A program made the position numbers and the translations under genes. From Plantago major (taxonomy: Eukaryota > Streptophyta > Magnoliopsida > Lamiales > Plantaginaceae): a stretch of DNA of 64,000 nucleotides. The notes beneath the pieces were generated by a model, which saw only the letters and a program-made list of their open reading frames with translations, did not search any database and was not told the DNA's origin. The first letter of the stretch is position 1. Each line of letters starts with the position of its first letter. The stretch covers positions 87,050-151,049 of the forward strand of contig JAIFAC010000184.1 of the NCBI GenBank assembly GCA_026545765.1, read 5' to 3'. Positions 10,795 through 21,827 of the stretch are shown one piece after another.

Positions 10795-11683
10795 GACATG
10801 GAAGCAATGTTTGACATCGCCAAAACACTGGGACAGCCTATAAAAGTAGATGTCCACACAAGTGATGGATCAAAGGGAAGATATGCAAGGGTATGTGTGG
10901 AAATTGATACCACTAAACCACTTCCTTCTGCCATACAAATTGGTAATTTTCTGCAACCCATCACTTATGAGATAAAAACAAAGTTTTGTTTCCATTGTGG
11001 GAAACTAGGACATTTCAGGAACCAATGCAGTTCTGGAAATGTGGAAACCAAAACAAGGGATGAGACTAAGGTGAATACTCCTGGAGATCCAATGGATTGC
11101 CGAAACCAGGAAACTCATAATTCTACCCATTCAGAGTTAGAGGTGGTAGAATCTACCTCCAGTGAAAAATCAAAACAGCTCCAATTAGCACTTGAGCTAA
11201 AAAATAATTGGAAAGTGGTCAACCCAAGGCCACGGAGGAATCAAAGAGTGTTTCAAAAATCTTCTACCAAACCGCCCTTAAAAGACTAAACAAAATATGG
11301 GTTCCCAATCTACAGGGACAGTTTGGAGAAACAAAGACGTGTTATTTGCAGGTAAGCATAAGGAGGCAACAAAGGAGAAAACTAAAAATAGCACCAACCA
11401 TGGAGCAAATACCCACAACCTGGTAAGTGTCAAAAATAGCTTTGCTACTTTGATTAATGATTTAGACACAGATGTTCAGGTACTCAACAAGATTCAAAAA
11501 CAACCTCAATCGAAACAAGGCCAAACAACTACACTTGACATTGGAAGTAACATTGGATCACTAGCCCAAAGTGAGTCTTTAGAACACGTTTCACAATCTG
11601 ACGTTTTATCTGCTTCCCCAAGCAATCTAACTGAAACAGAATCAAATAACCACTCTACCAAACCATCAGATTTCATAAAGATA
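10795..11683 (+). pseudogene. LINE ORF1 (gag-like, CCHC knuckle), 5' part
   Basis: From 10798 the frame encodes the plant LINE ORF1 type (DUF4283/zf-CCHC_4). It has GRYARVCVEIDTTKPLP, then a zinc knuckle CFHCGKLGHFRNQC at about residues 62-75, followed by a polar Ser/Thr/Asn-rich tail. A stop at 11287 is followed by a second open stretch (11297-11683) of similar composition, so a frameshift probably separates them. The N-terminal half of the RNA-binding domain is missing. The frame is cut at 11683 by the chromovirus and its continuation lies at 39661-40492. ORF1 proteins coat LINE RNA. Confidence 0.75.
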
Positions 11684-12208
11684 TGTTACGGTCGCATCAA
11701 TGTTAGCGTATAATAAGAGATATTCGTAGATAAAAGGGGGAATTATAGACAAAGGGGGAAAACACGTATTTAATATTGAGAGAATTGTTTAGCAAATAGC
11801 TGTTTCATTACTGCCCTCCATCAAGAAAAATGCGTACATAAATAAAGCATGTTGCTGACAAGGCATAAGCCCGCAACGGCCTTCTTGGAATAAGACGAAA
11901 TAACAACGAAAAACCTAGCTTACAACAAAGGATGATCGTAACAATGTTACCGATGTCACGATTATTGTGAGCAAATGTACTATTCGGTACTTTGTGTTTC
12001 GTAAGCCCTCGATTAGAATGCGTATGGACGGCTCAATGAACTCTTGTACTTGTCAATTCATATCCGCTGATGAGTACTTGAGATCGATGGTGAGGATCTA
12101 CGCCTCAATATACCATAAGGCGCCGGATTGATGTAATTCGATTCCCATTCTCAAGTAGTTCGCTCTCCATAACATTAATTAGGGCTTCAATTCCATTTCC
12201 ATTCGACA
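11684..12208 (-). repeat. 3' LTR of the chromovirus
   Basis: 525 nt, TG...CA. It shares long blocks with 39109-39655 (for example 'CTGCCCTCCATCAAGAAAAATGCGTAC'). It differs by scattered substitutions and small gaps, mostly at CAG/CTG-type positions in its inner half (for example TTGTGTTTCGTAAGCCC against TGGTGTTTCAGAAGCCC). Confidence 0.93.
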
Positions 12209-12241
12209 TTGCCCTCCTCGAGTCGATTCATCTCCACCGAA

Positions 12242-12718
12242 TCAAATTGGGAAATTTCCGCCAATGAAGGAATAATCTTCCCAAGTAGCTTCTTCTGGCG
12301 AGGAATTACTCCAGTGAATGAGCACTTGTGCTACAGTTGCGTTGTTCCTTGGAATAATTCGTTTGTCCAGGATCTGCAGAGGATACACCTTGAAATGCCC
12401 ATCGATGTCAGTCACTGGCAGCTCTGGAGATGGAATGTAGCGGTCACTGATCTTCTTCTTCTTCTTCAGCAAGGACACATGAAATATTGGATGAATGTGG
12501 CTTCCTTCAGGTAATTGCAACTTATATGCCACTGTTCCAATTTTCTGCAATATTGTATATGGTCCATAATACTTAGAGCTTAGCTTTTGATTGCGCCTTA
12601 GAGCTACTGAACTCTGCCGGTAAGGTTGTAGCTTAAGATAGACTTGATCCCCCACTTCAAACACTCTTTCACTTATGTGCTTGTCTGCAAAGTATTTCAT
12701 CCTACTTTGAGCTTCCAC
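12242..12718 (-). pseudogene. Chromovirus integrase C-terminus with chromodomain-like end
   Basis: This frame continues the integrase after a stop at about 12728. RMKYFADKHISERVFEVGD and VYLKLQPYRQSS are the C-terminal integrase (GPY/F-type) region, YYGPYTILQKIGTVAYKLQL holds the GP(Y/F) motif, and HPIFHVSLLKK is the usual chromovirus linker. The last about 35 residues (VLIHWSNSSPEEATWEDYSF) have the W...P.EATWE core of a chromodomain, which in chromoviruses guides insertion to particular chromatin. Confidence 0.85.
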
Positions 12719-12727
12719 TAGGTTTTC

Positions 12728-13594
12728 TCAAGTAGTCACGATTCTAGCCCTATCTTCCATCCATTGTGTCACACTTTGCTGTGTTGATGGTATGTAAGGA
12801 CCAATGGATAAATGAGAGGGATCATATCCATACAGTGCCTTAAAAGGTGTTGTCTTGAGAGCAAAGTGAAAATTAGTGTTATACCAATGTTCAGCCAATG
12901 ATAGCCATTTCATCCATCTCTTTGGTTGTTGGCTAGTCATACACCTTAAGTAGTTCTCCAAACACTGGTTTACCTTTTCTGTTTGCCCATCAGATTGAGG
13001 GTGATAAGCTGTAGACAAGTTTAGCTGAGTTCCCACCATTTTGAAGAATTCTTTCCAGAAGTTGCTAGTGAATATTTTGTCTCTGTCAGACACTATACTC
13101 ACTGGCATTCCATGTAACTTGTATACATTATCCACAAACACTTTAGCAACCTGTTCAGCAGTAAAAGGATGTACCAAGGCTAGGAAGTGACCATACTTGG
13201 TAAACCTATCTACTATGACCATTACAGTGTCTTTTCCTTCAGATTTAGGCAACCCTTCAATGAAATACATGCTTATGTGGAACCAAGCTTGGCCAGGCAC
13301 CTCTAAAGGTTGTAATAATCCTGGAGAGGTTGCATTATCCCCCTTATTCATTTTGCACACATCACATGCCTGGACAAAGTTGAATATATCACCCTTCATG
13401 TTTCTCCAATAAAAAACTGCCTTGGCTCTTTGATAGCTACCAGTCATACCAGAATGTCCGCCCAATGGAGATTCATGTATATGTTTGAGAATGGCTTCTT
13501 TCACAGTTGATTAAGTCCCAATGTAGAGCCTATTCTGATACCTCAAGATTCCATTAACATAAGAAAACTCTGACTGTTGAGTAGGATCCAATGG
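12728..13594 (-). pseudogene. Chromovirus integrase (zinc-binding and catalytic core)
   Basis: From 13594 the frame gives FSYVNGILRYQNRLY, a stop near 13510, then ILKHIHESPLGGHSG and a HHCC zinc finger ending CDVCKMNKGD (H...H...CX2C). The catalytic core shows D in FHISMYFIEGLP, D in MPVSIVSDRDKIFTSNFWKE and E in HPQSDGQTEKVNQCLE, the full DDE set. This enzyme joins element DNA to the host chromosome. One stop (13510) and one at the junction with the next frame (12728) block a full product. The sequence upstream was separated by element A and resumes at about 35890. Confidence 0.88.
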
Positions 13595-15176
13595 TGTTAG
13601 GAATATCTGTTTAGATTTTGATCAGCAACCTAATGACTTATCTTAGCTCAGAAAGGTAGTTAGTACTCTTGGTTCACTTGAACACTGTAAAAGAGGAAAC
13701 TCACTAAGTATGATAGTCTAGCAAATCTTGTATAGGATGTTAGGTCTCTGAATATAATTTTTATTCCTCTAAAGAAGACCAAGAAGAAGGCATCCAACAG
13801 GAAAAGTTCAACGGATTTGAAGATTTAAAGACTGCACAAGATTAATGAAGATAAGGGTTTTCAGATACCTCTGACCAGATATCTTGAAGACACAAGCATT
13901 TTTAAATAAACAGTATTGCAAAAGATATCTGAGAAAGAAAAGGTTTCTGAAACGAGGAAAGTGCCCACATATATCTACACTCAGATACCTTGGACATAAA
14001 CTATGTTTCTGAAAAGAAATACTCCCTCTATTTCAGAAAAAGTGTTACAACTTTCCGTTTCCGGCGTTTCACTAAAAGTGTTACAATTTCCATTTATGGA
14101 AACTAATTAAATAATAAAACTCCCTACCTTTCACTTTTATTACAATATGCCACTCATTTAATCTCTAATAATCATGGGGCCCACTTGTACTTTCTACTTT
14201 TTCTTAAAATTGGTGCAAATCCAAATTGTAACACTTTCTCCGAAATGGAGGGAGTATATTATAACAAGTTGTTTCAACAAGTGGTATCTGGAGTTGTGAT
14301 AATCTCTGGAAAAGGACGTGCAAAGCATCAGAGAACTCTGATAGTATAAGATCTCTGATACCATGCATAGTTCCGTTGGCACTACAGGACAAAGTATACA
14401 ATGCATTAAATGCACGGACATAAATGTCTGAACAAAAACGGTAGCTTCTGAAGAAGAAGACAAACGTACTACAGTACTATACTCAGATATCAATAGTTTG
14501 AATTTGATTTAAGCCTAACGTATACTATTCAAACGGCACTCAAATTCATCTATAAATATCAACACTTAGACTGCTTGAGAAAACACACAGAACTTACACC
14601 TTAGAAATCTCACACAAGCTATCTCAAGCACACTACTTACCTTCAAGCTTTCTGTTGCGACCAAAGCTCTTGATTCTAAGTAGCACAAAAATTCTAAGTG
14701 TCCTGATCCTTAACAAGCATTGCTATTTGTGAAAGAGTTGAATTAAGATTTGATATCTGAGATTCATTCTCTTTAACATTTATCATAGACTTGGGTCAGT
14801 AAAGAACAAGATACCATACATTGCAAAGTGTATTAAGTATACTTGATTCTCAGAGCTATCTGCATAACTGAACAAGTTATTAAAGAAGCTTACCTGACAA
14901 ACTACCTTAACCAACACCTTAATTGGCGTGGAGTACATGAAGTACTTAGTTTGGGAAACTAAGGAACAACTCCAGGAAAGAGGTTTCGAAAGTAGAAGTA
15001 CTCAATGGAAAGCCATGGAATAACTCAGGGGGAACACTTGGTTGGGAACCTAGTGTAATTAGGAATCGAGAGAAGATATTTGTAAGGTTACATCAACTAT
15101 CTATCTAGTTGATTCTAGGTCTGAGAAAGGCCGAAGTGGATTAGTTGAAGAATTACGCCACCTTCAGATACCACTA
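13595..15176 (+). repeat. 5' LTR of copia element A (3' end deleted, MITE inserted)
   Basis: Matches 32849-34202 almost base for base except for the MITE at 14022-14254. It stops at CAGATACCACTA (15176). The last about 238 nt of the LTR, the primer-binding site and a short leader are missing. The joint with internal sequence lies at a shared ACTA, suggesting a small-homology deletion. Without the binding site the copy cannot prime reverse transcription. Confidence 0.9.
14022..14254. mobile_element. Stowaway-type MITE in the 5' LTR of element A
   Basis: 233 nt with terminal inverted repeats CTCCCTCTATTTCAGAAA / TTTCTCCGAAATGGAGGGAG, flanked by TA on both sides (14020-14021 and 14255-14256). 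The 3' LTR of the same element has the empty site with a single TA (around 33276), so the ends are exact. Non-coding. It would be moved by a Tc1/mariner transposase elsewhere. Confidence 0.95.
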
Positions 15177-15226
15177 ACTGCTTTTCACCTACACTTGATT
15201 TGTTTGTTTAGTGTGTTTGCTGCAGG

Positions 15227-16473
15227 ATGTCTTTAAGTGACGCCCAATTCTCAAGCCAGAGAATTATGAGAAATGGAAGAACAACATGATGCTCCACCTA
15301 GAAGCCATCAAGATTTAAATGATCGACGTGATAAAGAATGGCCCAATAGTCATTCAACAACTCAAGCAGGTCATGGAGGTTTCTAATGGTAGAGACAGAG
15401 AACAAAGCGATGGGTTTTCACAGACAGATGCGTCAACCAGTGGGACACATGCCAGTCAAGTTATTTACGAACCAAAGCCGAGAGAGCTCTGGACATCGGA
15501 AGATGCCAAGAGAAATCGATCGATGGTCGTGCTCAGAATATCATCATATGCTCTACTCAGAGCACATACAAAAACTGTAGGTCAAAAAGCGGCAAAAGTG
15601 GCCTGGCAATTGATTGAAGAAATCTGTGCCGGCACTGAGAAAATGAAGGAAAATAAGTTCGAAGTTTTGAAGCTCAAATTCCAAAACTTTAAACAAGGTC
15701 CCACAGAGACTCTTGAAGAACTAGATTTCCGGTTTACAACACTTATGAGTGACATGGCTGGACTTGGTGAAAGTAATAGATATACCCAGTCAGAAAAGAT
15801 TAAGACCATTGTGAGAAGTCTAAATCATAACTGGGAGCACACAAAGTTTTTCTACTTTAACCAAGGAATGCCAAATATCACTCCAGTGGAACTTTTCTCT
15901 CACCTTGCCACTGTTGATTATGAGAAAACTCAAAGAGAACAAACAATTGAAAAGTTGCAGAATGTTGCTCTAGTTGCTCAAGGAACTTCTGAAAAGAAGG
16001 AAGGCAAGGAGGTAACTGAGGATGCTCTTGCTGTAAAGCAAATGAGAAAATATGTCAGTCGAGAAATTGAGAGAAGAAAAGCCAAAGAGAAGCTGAAGAA
16101 GCATCTAGGCTCAAACTATCACCAGTACAAAAATATGCAACTGACAAGCTCGCTGAACAAGCCGGCTCAGAAAGCATCAAGTACTGAGGAAGCAGAAATC
16201 GGAAACGATATCTGTTTCTATTGTCAGAAACCTGGTCATTTCAAGAAGGATTGCCCTACCTTCAACAAATTAAAGACATGTGACAAGAAAGATAGAAGAA
16301 ACGTCAAGAGAAGTCAGAGAGCTATGCTCACTGAAGAAAGGAAAAAGATTCAACTCCAACTGGATGCTCTAGATATTGAGTCTGATTCTGAGGATGAAGA
16401 CTCAGATGATTCCACACTACCTTCTCCAGAAATGTGCAGTGTTTCTCATGAAGTGATTGACTTTGGTCAATAG
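15227..16473 (+). pseudogene. Copia element A gag (UBN2 type) with zinc knuckle
   Basis: The true start is ATG 15227 (MSLSDAQF...), by comparison with copies B (43600) and C (53374). A small insertion shifts the frame near 15255, so the long open part begins at 15319. The UBN2-type gag core runs KFEVLKLKFQNFKQGPTETL, EELDFRFTTLMSDM, then TPVELFSHLATVDYE. A CCHC knuckle CFYCQKPGHFKKDC follows near residue 300 of the open part, then a basic and acidic tail ending SHEVIDFGQ. It forms the particle that packages element RNA. A stop at 16471 separates it from the coiled-coil segment. Confidence 0.88.
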
Positions 16474-16482
16474 AAGAAAGAA

Positions 16483-16965
16483 GTGTGTGGAATGGCTGAA
16501 GAAATCTTTCCAGATATCTCCAACATTGAACCTTGTCTAATGGCTGATGAGGTAACACATACTTCTTGTTATACTTACGAAAGTGATGAGGAAGGAATCA
16601 AAGATCTGGAACATCTCAGAAGAGAACTTGATCTCTACGAAAGAGAATTTCTGATGGTCCGAGCTAGAGCAGAAATCCTTGAAGAAGAAAAGAATTCTCT
16701 TGTAAAGGAAAATTCGCAATTACTCAAGATATCTGAGAAAAAGGATGCTGAAAATGCATTTCTCAAGGCTCAGATATCTGAGACTGAGAAGTCACATAAA
16801 GAAGCATTAGCCAATCTTCAAAAGAAATGTGAAGATCTTCTTTCTAAGAATAAAGAACTAAAAAAGAAAGAACTATCTTTTCAATCTTATGCCAAAGCTA
16901 GTGACACTCTTACTGAAGTACAATCTTATTTAAGAGATCCTTCAGAAAAGAGAGGACTTCAATGA
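16483..16965 (+). pseudogene. Copia element A gag/pol coiled-coil linker
   Basis: 160 residues, strongly charged with heptad spacing: LEHLRRELDLYEREFLMVRA, then EEEKNSLVKENSQLL and LLSKNKELKKKELSFQSYAK. It continues the gag reading after one stop (16471) and leads toward the protease. Long coiled coils here are a feature of Sirevirus gag proteins. Related but more broken segments lie at 44850-45300 (B) and 54530-55000 (C). Confidence 0.75.
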
Positions 16966-17965
16966 CACACAAACAGATGGTTCTACCACTCTGAATAAGA
17001 GTGATGAAAGAAGAACATTTGTCAGTGCTCAGCAAGATGGTTCCCAAACAACCTACAGTATCGGTCAGAAAGCTAAGGTTGTTGATAAAGGAAAGGCAGT
17101 TGCGACCAAATCTTTGTGGGAAAAACAATTCCAAATGAAATCCGTTGGAAATGTTTCTGAAAAGAAACATAACACTGAAAAGTGTAATCACCCACAGTGC
17201 TATGTCTCTCAGAAAGGAAGAATTGCAGGAGCTGGCAAATTCTCCTATATCACGTTTTCAGGAAAGAAAATAGACTACCCAGAGACTAGCAAAACTGCTG
17301 AGATGAGAACTTAGATAGCACCAGGTGCTCGGAATGGTATTGGCTATAAAGCCATCGGGAAACAATTTGCTCATGAGTACAAACAAGAGCAAGAACGATG
17401 GTTAAAGGCTAGAATTGCTCACAACAATTATCAGAAGTGGAAGAAGAGTCAAGCCACTGAAAATCTGAATGCGTGGCTAGAATAACCGCAAGGAAAGCTA
17501 AGTTTGTCGAGAAGGCATCGTAAACCGACAGGTATCTGAAAGCACCAAATAGAGCACCTAGGAACACACCAAGGAAGAAAAAAGTTCTTGATAGCAATGA
17601 TACTAATCATTTAACTAGAATTCCTCCTTATGTTCCTGTTAGACAAAAGAATGTTCCTAAGAAATTCATTCAAAAATGAATTCCTACTGGAAGATTCTTT
17701 AGTCCAGATGGTTCCATTGTTGGTATGAGAACCTACTCTCCTGTTTCCTGTTTAGTGCAGAACACTCTAAAGACTATTCCAAAGTGGCATTTTGATAGTG
17801 GATGTGGGAAGCACATGACCGGAGACAAAGCAAATCTGATTGACTACAGAAAGTGCAATGATGGACCAATTATCGTGTTTGTGAGGAGATGAAAATCCAA
17901 CCATAGGATTTGGCAATCTGAAGTTTGGAGCCCTTACAATCTCTGAAGTACTACATGTAAAGGGA
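16966..17965 (+). pseudogene. Copia element A protease region, frameshifted
   Basis: Between the coiled coil and integrase lie basic linker pieces (IAGAGKFSYITFSGKK near 17225) and the aspartic protease motif WHFDSGCGKHMTGDKANL at about 17788-17840, the copia form of the D-S-G active site. Just after, the frame breaks at TATCGTGTTTGTGAGGAGATG (17873), where copy B reads TTTTAGATTTGCTGGAGGAGATG. Several stops lie upstream. The protease would cut the gag-pol polyprotein. Confidence 0.8.
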
Positions 17966-19000
17966 TTGAAATATAATCTCCTAAGCATGAGTCAATTAGT
18001 AGACAAAGGGTACACTGTCAAGATCAAGTCAAAACTATGTAAAGTGATTGACAATGAGTCAAAGCAGACAATCTTGGTTGCAAGGCGTAAAGGAAATCTT
18101 TATGTTGCTGATTGGGCATCCGCCACAACTGAAGAATGTCTCATGGTGAGTCAATCTGGCCACACTGAAGAAAATTGGCTATGGCATAAAAGAATGAGTC
18201 ACTTGAATTTCAAAACTCTAAACAAATTAGCCAAGAAAGAATTGGTGGTTGGTTTACCCAAAATGGCATATAGAAAAGATGGTATATGCTCAGCTTGCCA
18301 AATGGGAAAACAATCTAAAACATCTTTCAAGTCTAAAACTAGACATTCCAGTGAAAGGCCACTGCAAATGTTACATATGGATCTTTTTGAATCCTCTGTA
18401 ACTAGTTATACAGGAAAGAAGTATGGTTCGGTTGTCGTTGATGATGACTCAAGATTCACTTGGGTTGTCTTTCTCAAACACAAAACTGATGCAAGGGTTG
18501 AGATACCCAACTTGCTGAATAAGCTCGAAGTCATGAAAAATGACAAGGTATCTCAGAATCGTAATGCACTATGGTATCGAAGTTTGTGAATCAGTACATA
18601 AAAGAGTTTTGTACCTGCAAATGTATACAACATCAACTATCTTCTGTAAGGTAATCACAACAAAATGGTGTTGCTGAAAGAAAGAATAGGACCCTAAAAG
18701 AAGCAGCAAGAACAATGCTTGCTGACACTGAAATAAGTGAAATCTATTGGTTGAAGCTGTTAACACAACCTTCTATACTCACAATAGATGTTTGATTAAC
18801 AAACACCATGACAAAACTCCTTATGAGCTTTTGATTGGTAGACCCCCTAGTATCAAACATCTAAGAGTGTTTGGTTGCAGATGTTTCGTTCTTAACAATG
18901 GAAAAGAATACTTGAGAACATTTCAACCAAAGGCAGATGAAGGAGTATTTCGTTATTCTCTAATAGCAAAGCCTATAGAATCTACAATAAAATAACGCAA
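17966..19000 (+). pseudogene. Copia element A integrase
   Basis: Starts in the linker KYNLLSMSQLVDKGYTV, then the GAG_pre-integrase HHCC finger (WLWHKRMSHLNF ... CSACQMGKQSK). The catalytic core follows with D in LQMLHMDLFESS and D in VVVDDDSRFTWV. A frame break at about 18585 separates the third acidic residue region (QNGVAERKNR with the catalytic E, about 18660-18690). It ends with TPYELLIGRPPSIKHLRVFG near 18860. It inserts element DNA into the chromosome. The break and extra stops make it inactive here. Confidence 0.88.
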
Positions 19001-20418
19001 AAGATTGAGGAACTGCTCATGTAGTATTCTATGAAGGAAACAAGAAAGTACTCTTGTATGATGGTCTCTCAGATAGGTTCAAAGAACTGATGATTAAAGA
19101 TTCTGAAAAAGGATCCTCAAAAGGAAACAATTCTATCATTCAATTAGGGGATGAGTCTGACGATGAAAAGCAACCTATGCTTAGTAACAACCAGATGACT
19201 CTAAGACATGATGAAGAATTTCCTATGAAAATGAGATTGCTGAAATGCAAGATCCAGATATCCCTAACACTGAAAAAGTGTCAGATATCCATGGCATTTA
19301 CCATATGTTAGATATCTCAGATACTGCACAAGTATCCCATCAAGATCATATTGATTCACATTCAGATCAAAATGATATTGATCCTACTAGTTTAAAACCC
19401 ATTATGGAATGGATAAGAAATCATCCAAGAAGGATGTGATCGTCCCATAGACCAAAGAGTTAGAACTAGAAGAGCAATCGCTGAAAATGCAAATTGTCTC
19501 TATGGATGTTTCATATCAAATATTGAACCTAAAACTATAGAAGAAGCATTAAAGGATCAAGATTGGATCTCTGCAATGCAAGAAGAGTTGGATCAATTTG
19601 AGTGAAACAAAGTCTGGAAACTGGTTCCATTTGTTGACGGATTATATGTGATCGAACGGCGGATTTTTAGAAACAAATGAATGAGTCCGTGAAATAACGT
19701 AAACAAAGCTAGGTTGGTTGCCATAGGATTCACCTGCATCAATGACTAGATTTTGATGAATCTTATGCACCATTGCAAGATTGGATGCAATAAGACTCTT
19801 TCTAGCCTTTGCACCATAATGACTTTTGCTTTATCAAATGGATGTCAAGAGTGCATTCCTAAATGGTGAACTTGTCGAGGAAGTCTATGTTGAGCAACCA
19901 CCGTGTTTTGAAGTTTCCTAAAGTAGGATGGTCTATAAGCTTTAGAATGCTCAGATGGGTCAAACAAGCTCCAAGAGCATGGTATGATACATCGCCGACA
20001 CCTACTAGAAAGTGGTTTCAAGAAAGGAGATGTTGATAAAACACTCTTCAAATTGAACCATGATGGGAAACTACTTTTAGTTCAAGTATATGTTGATGAC
20101 ATTGTATTTGGATATAAAGACAAGCAACTTTGTGAAGACTTTGCTGAACTCATGAAATGTAAATTTGAGATGAGCATGATGGGAGAATTGAATTACTTCC
20201 TAGGTCTGGAAGTCAAGCAACTCAATGATGGAATATTCATTAGTCAAACAAAGTATGCAAAAGACATGCTCAACAAGTTCAATCTAAAGCCTTCTGAAAA
20301 GAATGCTAAGATACCTATGAGCATTGGAACCAAAATGATCTATACTGAATCTGAAAAGAGTGTTGAAGAACATAAGTATAGGAAATTGATTGGGTCTCTC
20401 ATCCCTCACCGCAAGTAG
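19001..20418 (+). pseudogene. Copia element A reverse transcriptase
   Basis: The N-terminal part reads RTRRAIAENANCLYGCFISN and EEALKDQDWISAMQEELDQF (about 19460-19600), then becomes ragged between 19600 and 20000 with stops and frame changes. The C-terminal part is open from 19984 and holds the catalytic YVDDIVFG (20090) followed by [20 protein letters not shown]. Copy C (57210-58072) preserves the missing middle. The region just before it (19054-19440) is an acidic, Ser-rich linker. RT copies element RNA into DNA. Confidence 0.88.
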
Positions 20419-21037
20419 AGTCGATATTCAATATGCAGCTGAGTGTGCTAGATTTCAAACAAATCCAATGCAATCACACTACAACATTGCTATGAAAATA
20501 TCGAGGTATATAAAAGGCATCAGAGAAGTTGGATTGTGGTATCCAAAAGATAGTGGATTGAGTTTGGTTGGCTATTCAGATGCCGACTATGCTGGATCAT
20601 TATTTGATAGAAAAAGCACCTCAGGAACTTGTCAATTTCTTGGTGCTAGGTTGATATCTTGGTTCAACAAGAAACAAAATTCAATTGCCATATCTACGAC
20701 AGAGGCTGAATATATTGTTGCTGGGTGTTGTGCTTCACAGATATTGTGGATACAACAACAACTAAGAGACTATGGACTCAATGAAGAGAAAACTCCCATT
20801 TTCTGTGACAACACAAGTGCTATTGCCATAACTCAGAATCCTAAGTTTCATGCAAGAACAAAGCACATTGATGTTAGACACCACTTCATCAGAGACCATG
20901 TTGAAAAAGGCAATATAGAGATACTCAAGATTGGCACTGAAGACCAACTGGCATATATCTTCACTAAGCCACTACAAGAAAGTAGATTCTTAGCCTTAAG
21001 ACATAGTCTTGGACTAATGGAGCTACCAAAGAACTGA
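20390..21037 (+). pseudogene. Copia element A RNase H
   Basis: 215 open residues joined by a frame change to RT. DSGLSLVGYSDADYAGSLFD and RKSTSGTCQFLGARLISW carry the first acidic residues, STTEAEYIVAGCCASQILW the glutamate, and IFCDNTSAIAITQNPKFH the next aspartate. KHIDVRHHFIRDHVEKGNI and DQLAYIFTKPL close the domain. This is the usual copia end of pol. It stops at 21035 with ELPKN. Confidence 0.92.
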
Positions 21038-21068
21038 AAAAGTTCAGAAGATATCAAAGGAGAGAGAA

Positions 21069-21235
21069 GAGGAATCTGGAACGGGTATCCAGAGAAAAGG
21101 AATCTGGAACGGATATCCAGAAAAGAGGAATCTGGAACGGGTATCCAGAAACCAAAGGTTAAAGGGTAAAATGGCCATTTGAAGATTTCTGAGACGGGTA
21201 CTCAGATATCTAGATCACTTAGTGAGGGGGAACAT
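21069..21235 (+). repeat. Minisatellite and purine tract after pol
   Basis: Three copies of GGAATCTGGAACGGGTATCCAGA, spaced about 27-33 nt (21070-21150), with a related ACGGGTACTCAGATAT at about 21193. GTGAGGGGGAACAT (about 21222) follows, resembling the purine tract before the 3' LTR. Sireviruses often carry purine tracts after pol. Copy C keeps a decayed version around 58975. Confidence 0.7.
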
Positions 21236-21646
21236 AAAGAGAATAGTACAACCGCTGCCACAAATAACTACTATCTTGAAATTTGTATTATTTCTATCTT
21301 TGTATAAAACTGTGAAAATACAACAAGTCTAAGATAGACTCAGATACAAACAGTGTTCTCATTCACAAACGTGATTCAGATAGCTAATAGCCAAAATTCA
21401 TTAAATGGCCACAATTACAATTGTTGATTGTGATCATTGCTGAAGAAGCAATGGTGACCCTTGATAAATGGGCGATTGATCTTAACGGCGGAGATTAATT
21501 CTCTGTAAATAGTGGACTGTAGAAATTCAGACGTGATCCACTATGCATTTAATGCCGAACAAACTTTTACCCACGCCTTACTGCAATTCAGAGATACGTA
21601 CATACAAAACCAATTTGTATGTATATGTTTGTTAGAATTACATTGC

Positions 21647-21656
21647 TATATATATA
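21647..21656 (+). promoter_or_regulatory. TATA box before the post-pol ORF, copy A
   Basis: TATATATATA lies 181 nt before the conserved ATG at 21828. The same arrangement occurs in B (47108, 197 nt before) and C (59522, 205 nt before). A second TATA-like CTATATAAAGAG lies directly before the ATG. No experimental start site is known, so this is inference from conservation. Confidence 0.55.
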
Positions 21657-21827
21657 GGATTTTGGCAAAAGAAATCACTTTCGCCTAATCCGACATTTTG
21701 CCTTGCACAAGAATAGCAAAAACCATTCTTCAATCTCTGCAAATCTCTGTTAGTTTTTCTGCAAAGAATCACTAATCTCTGACCCAAATCTCTTTCAAAC
21801 TTTCAAACACTTGCACTATATAAAGAG

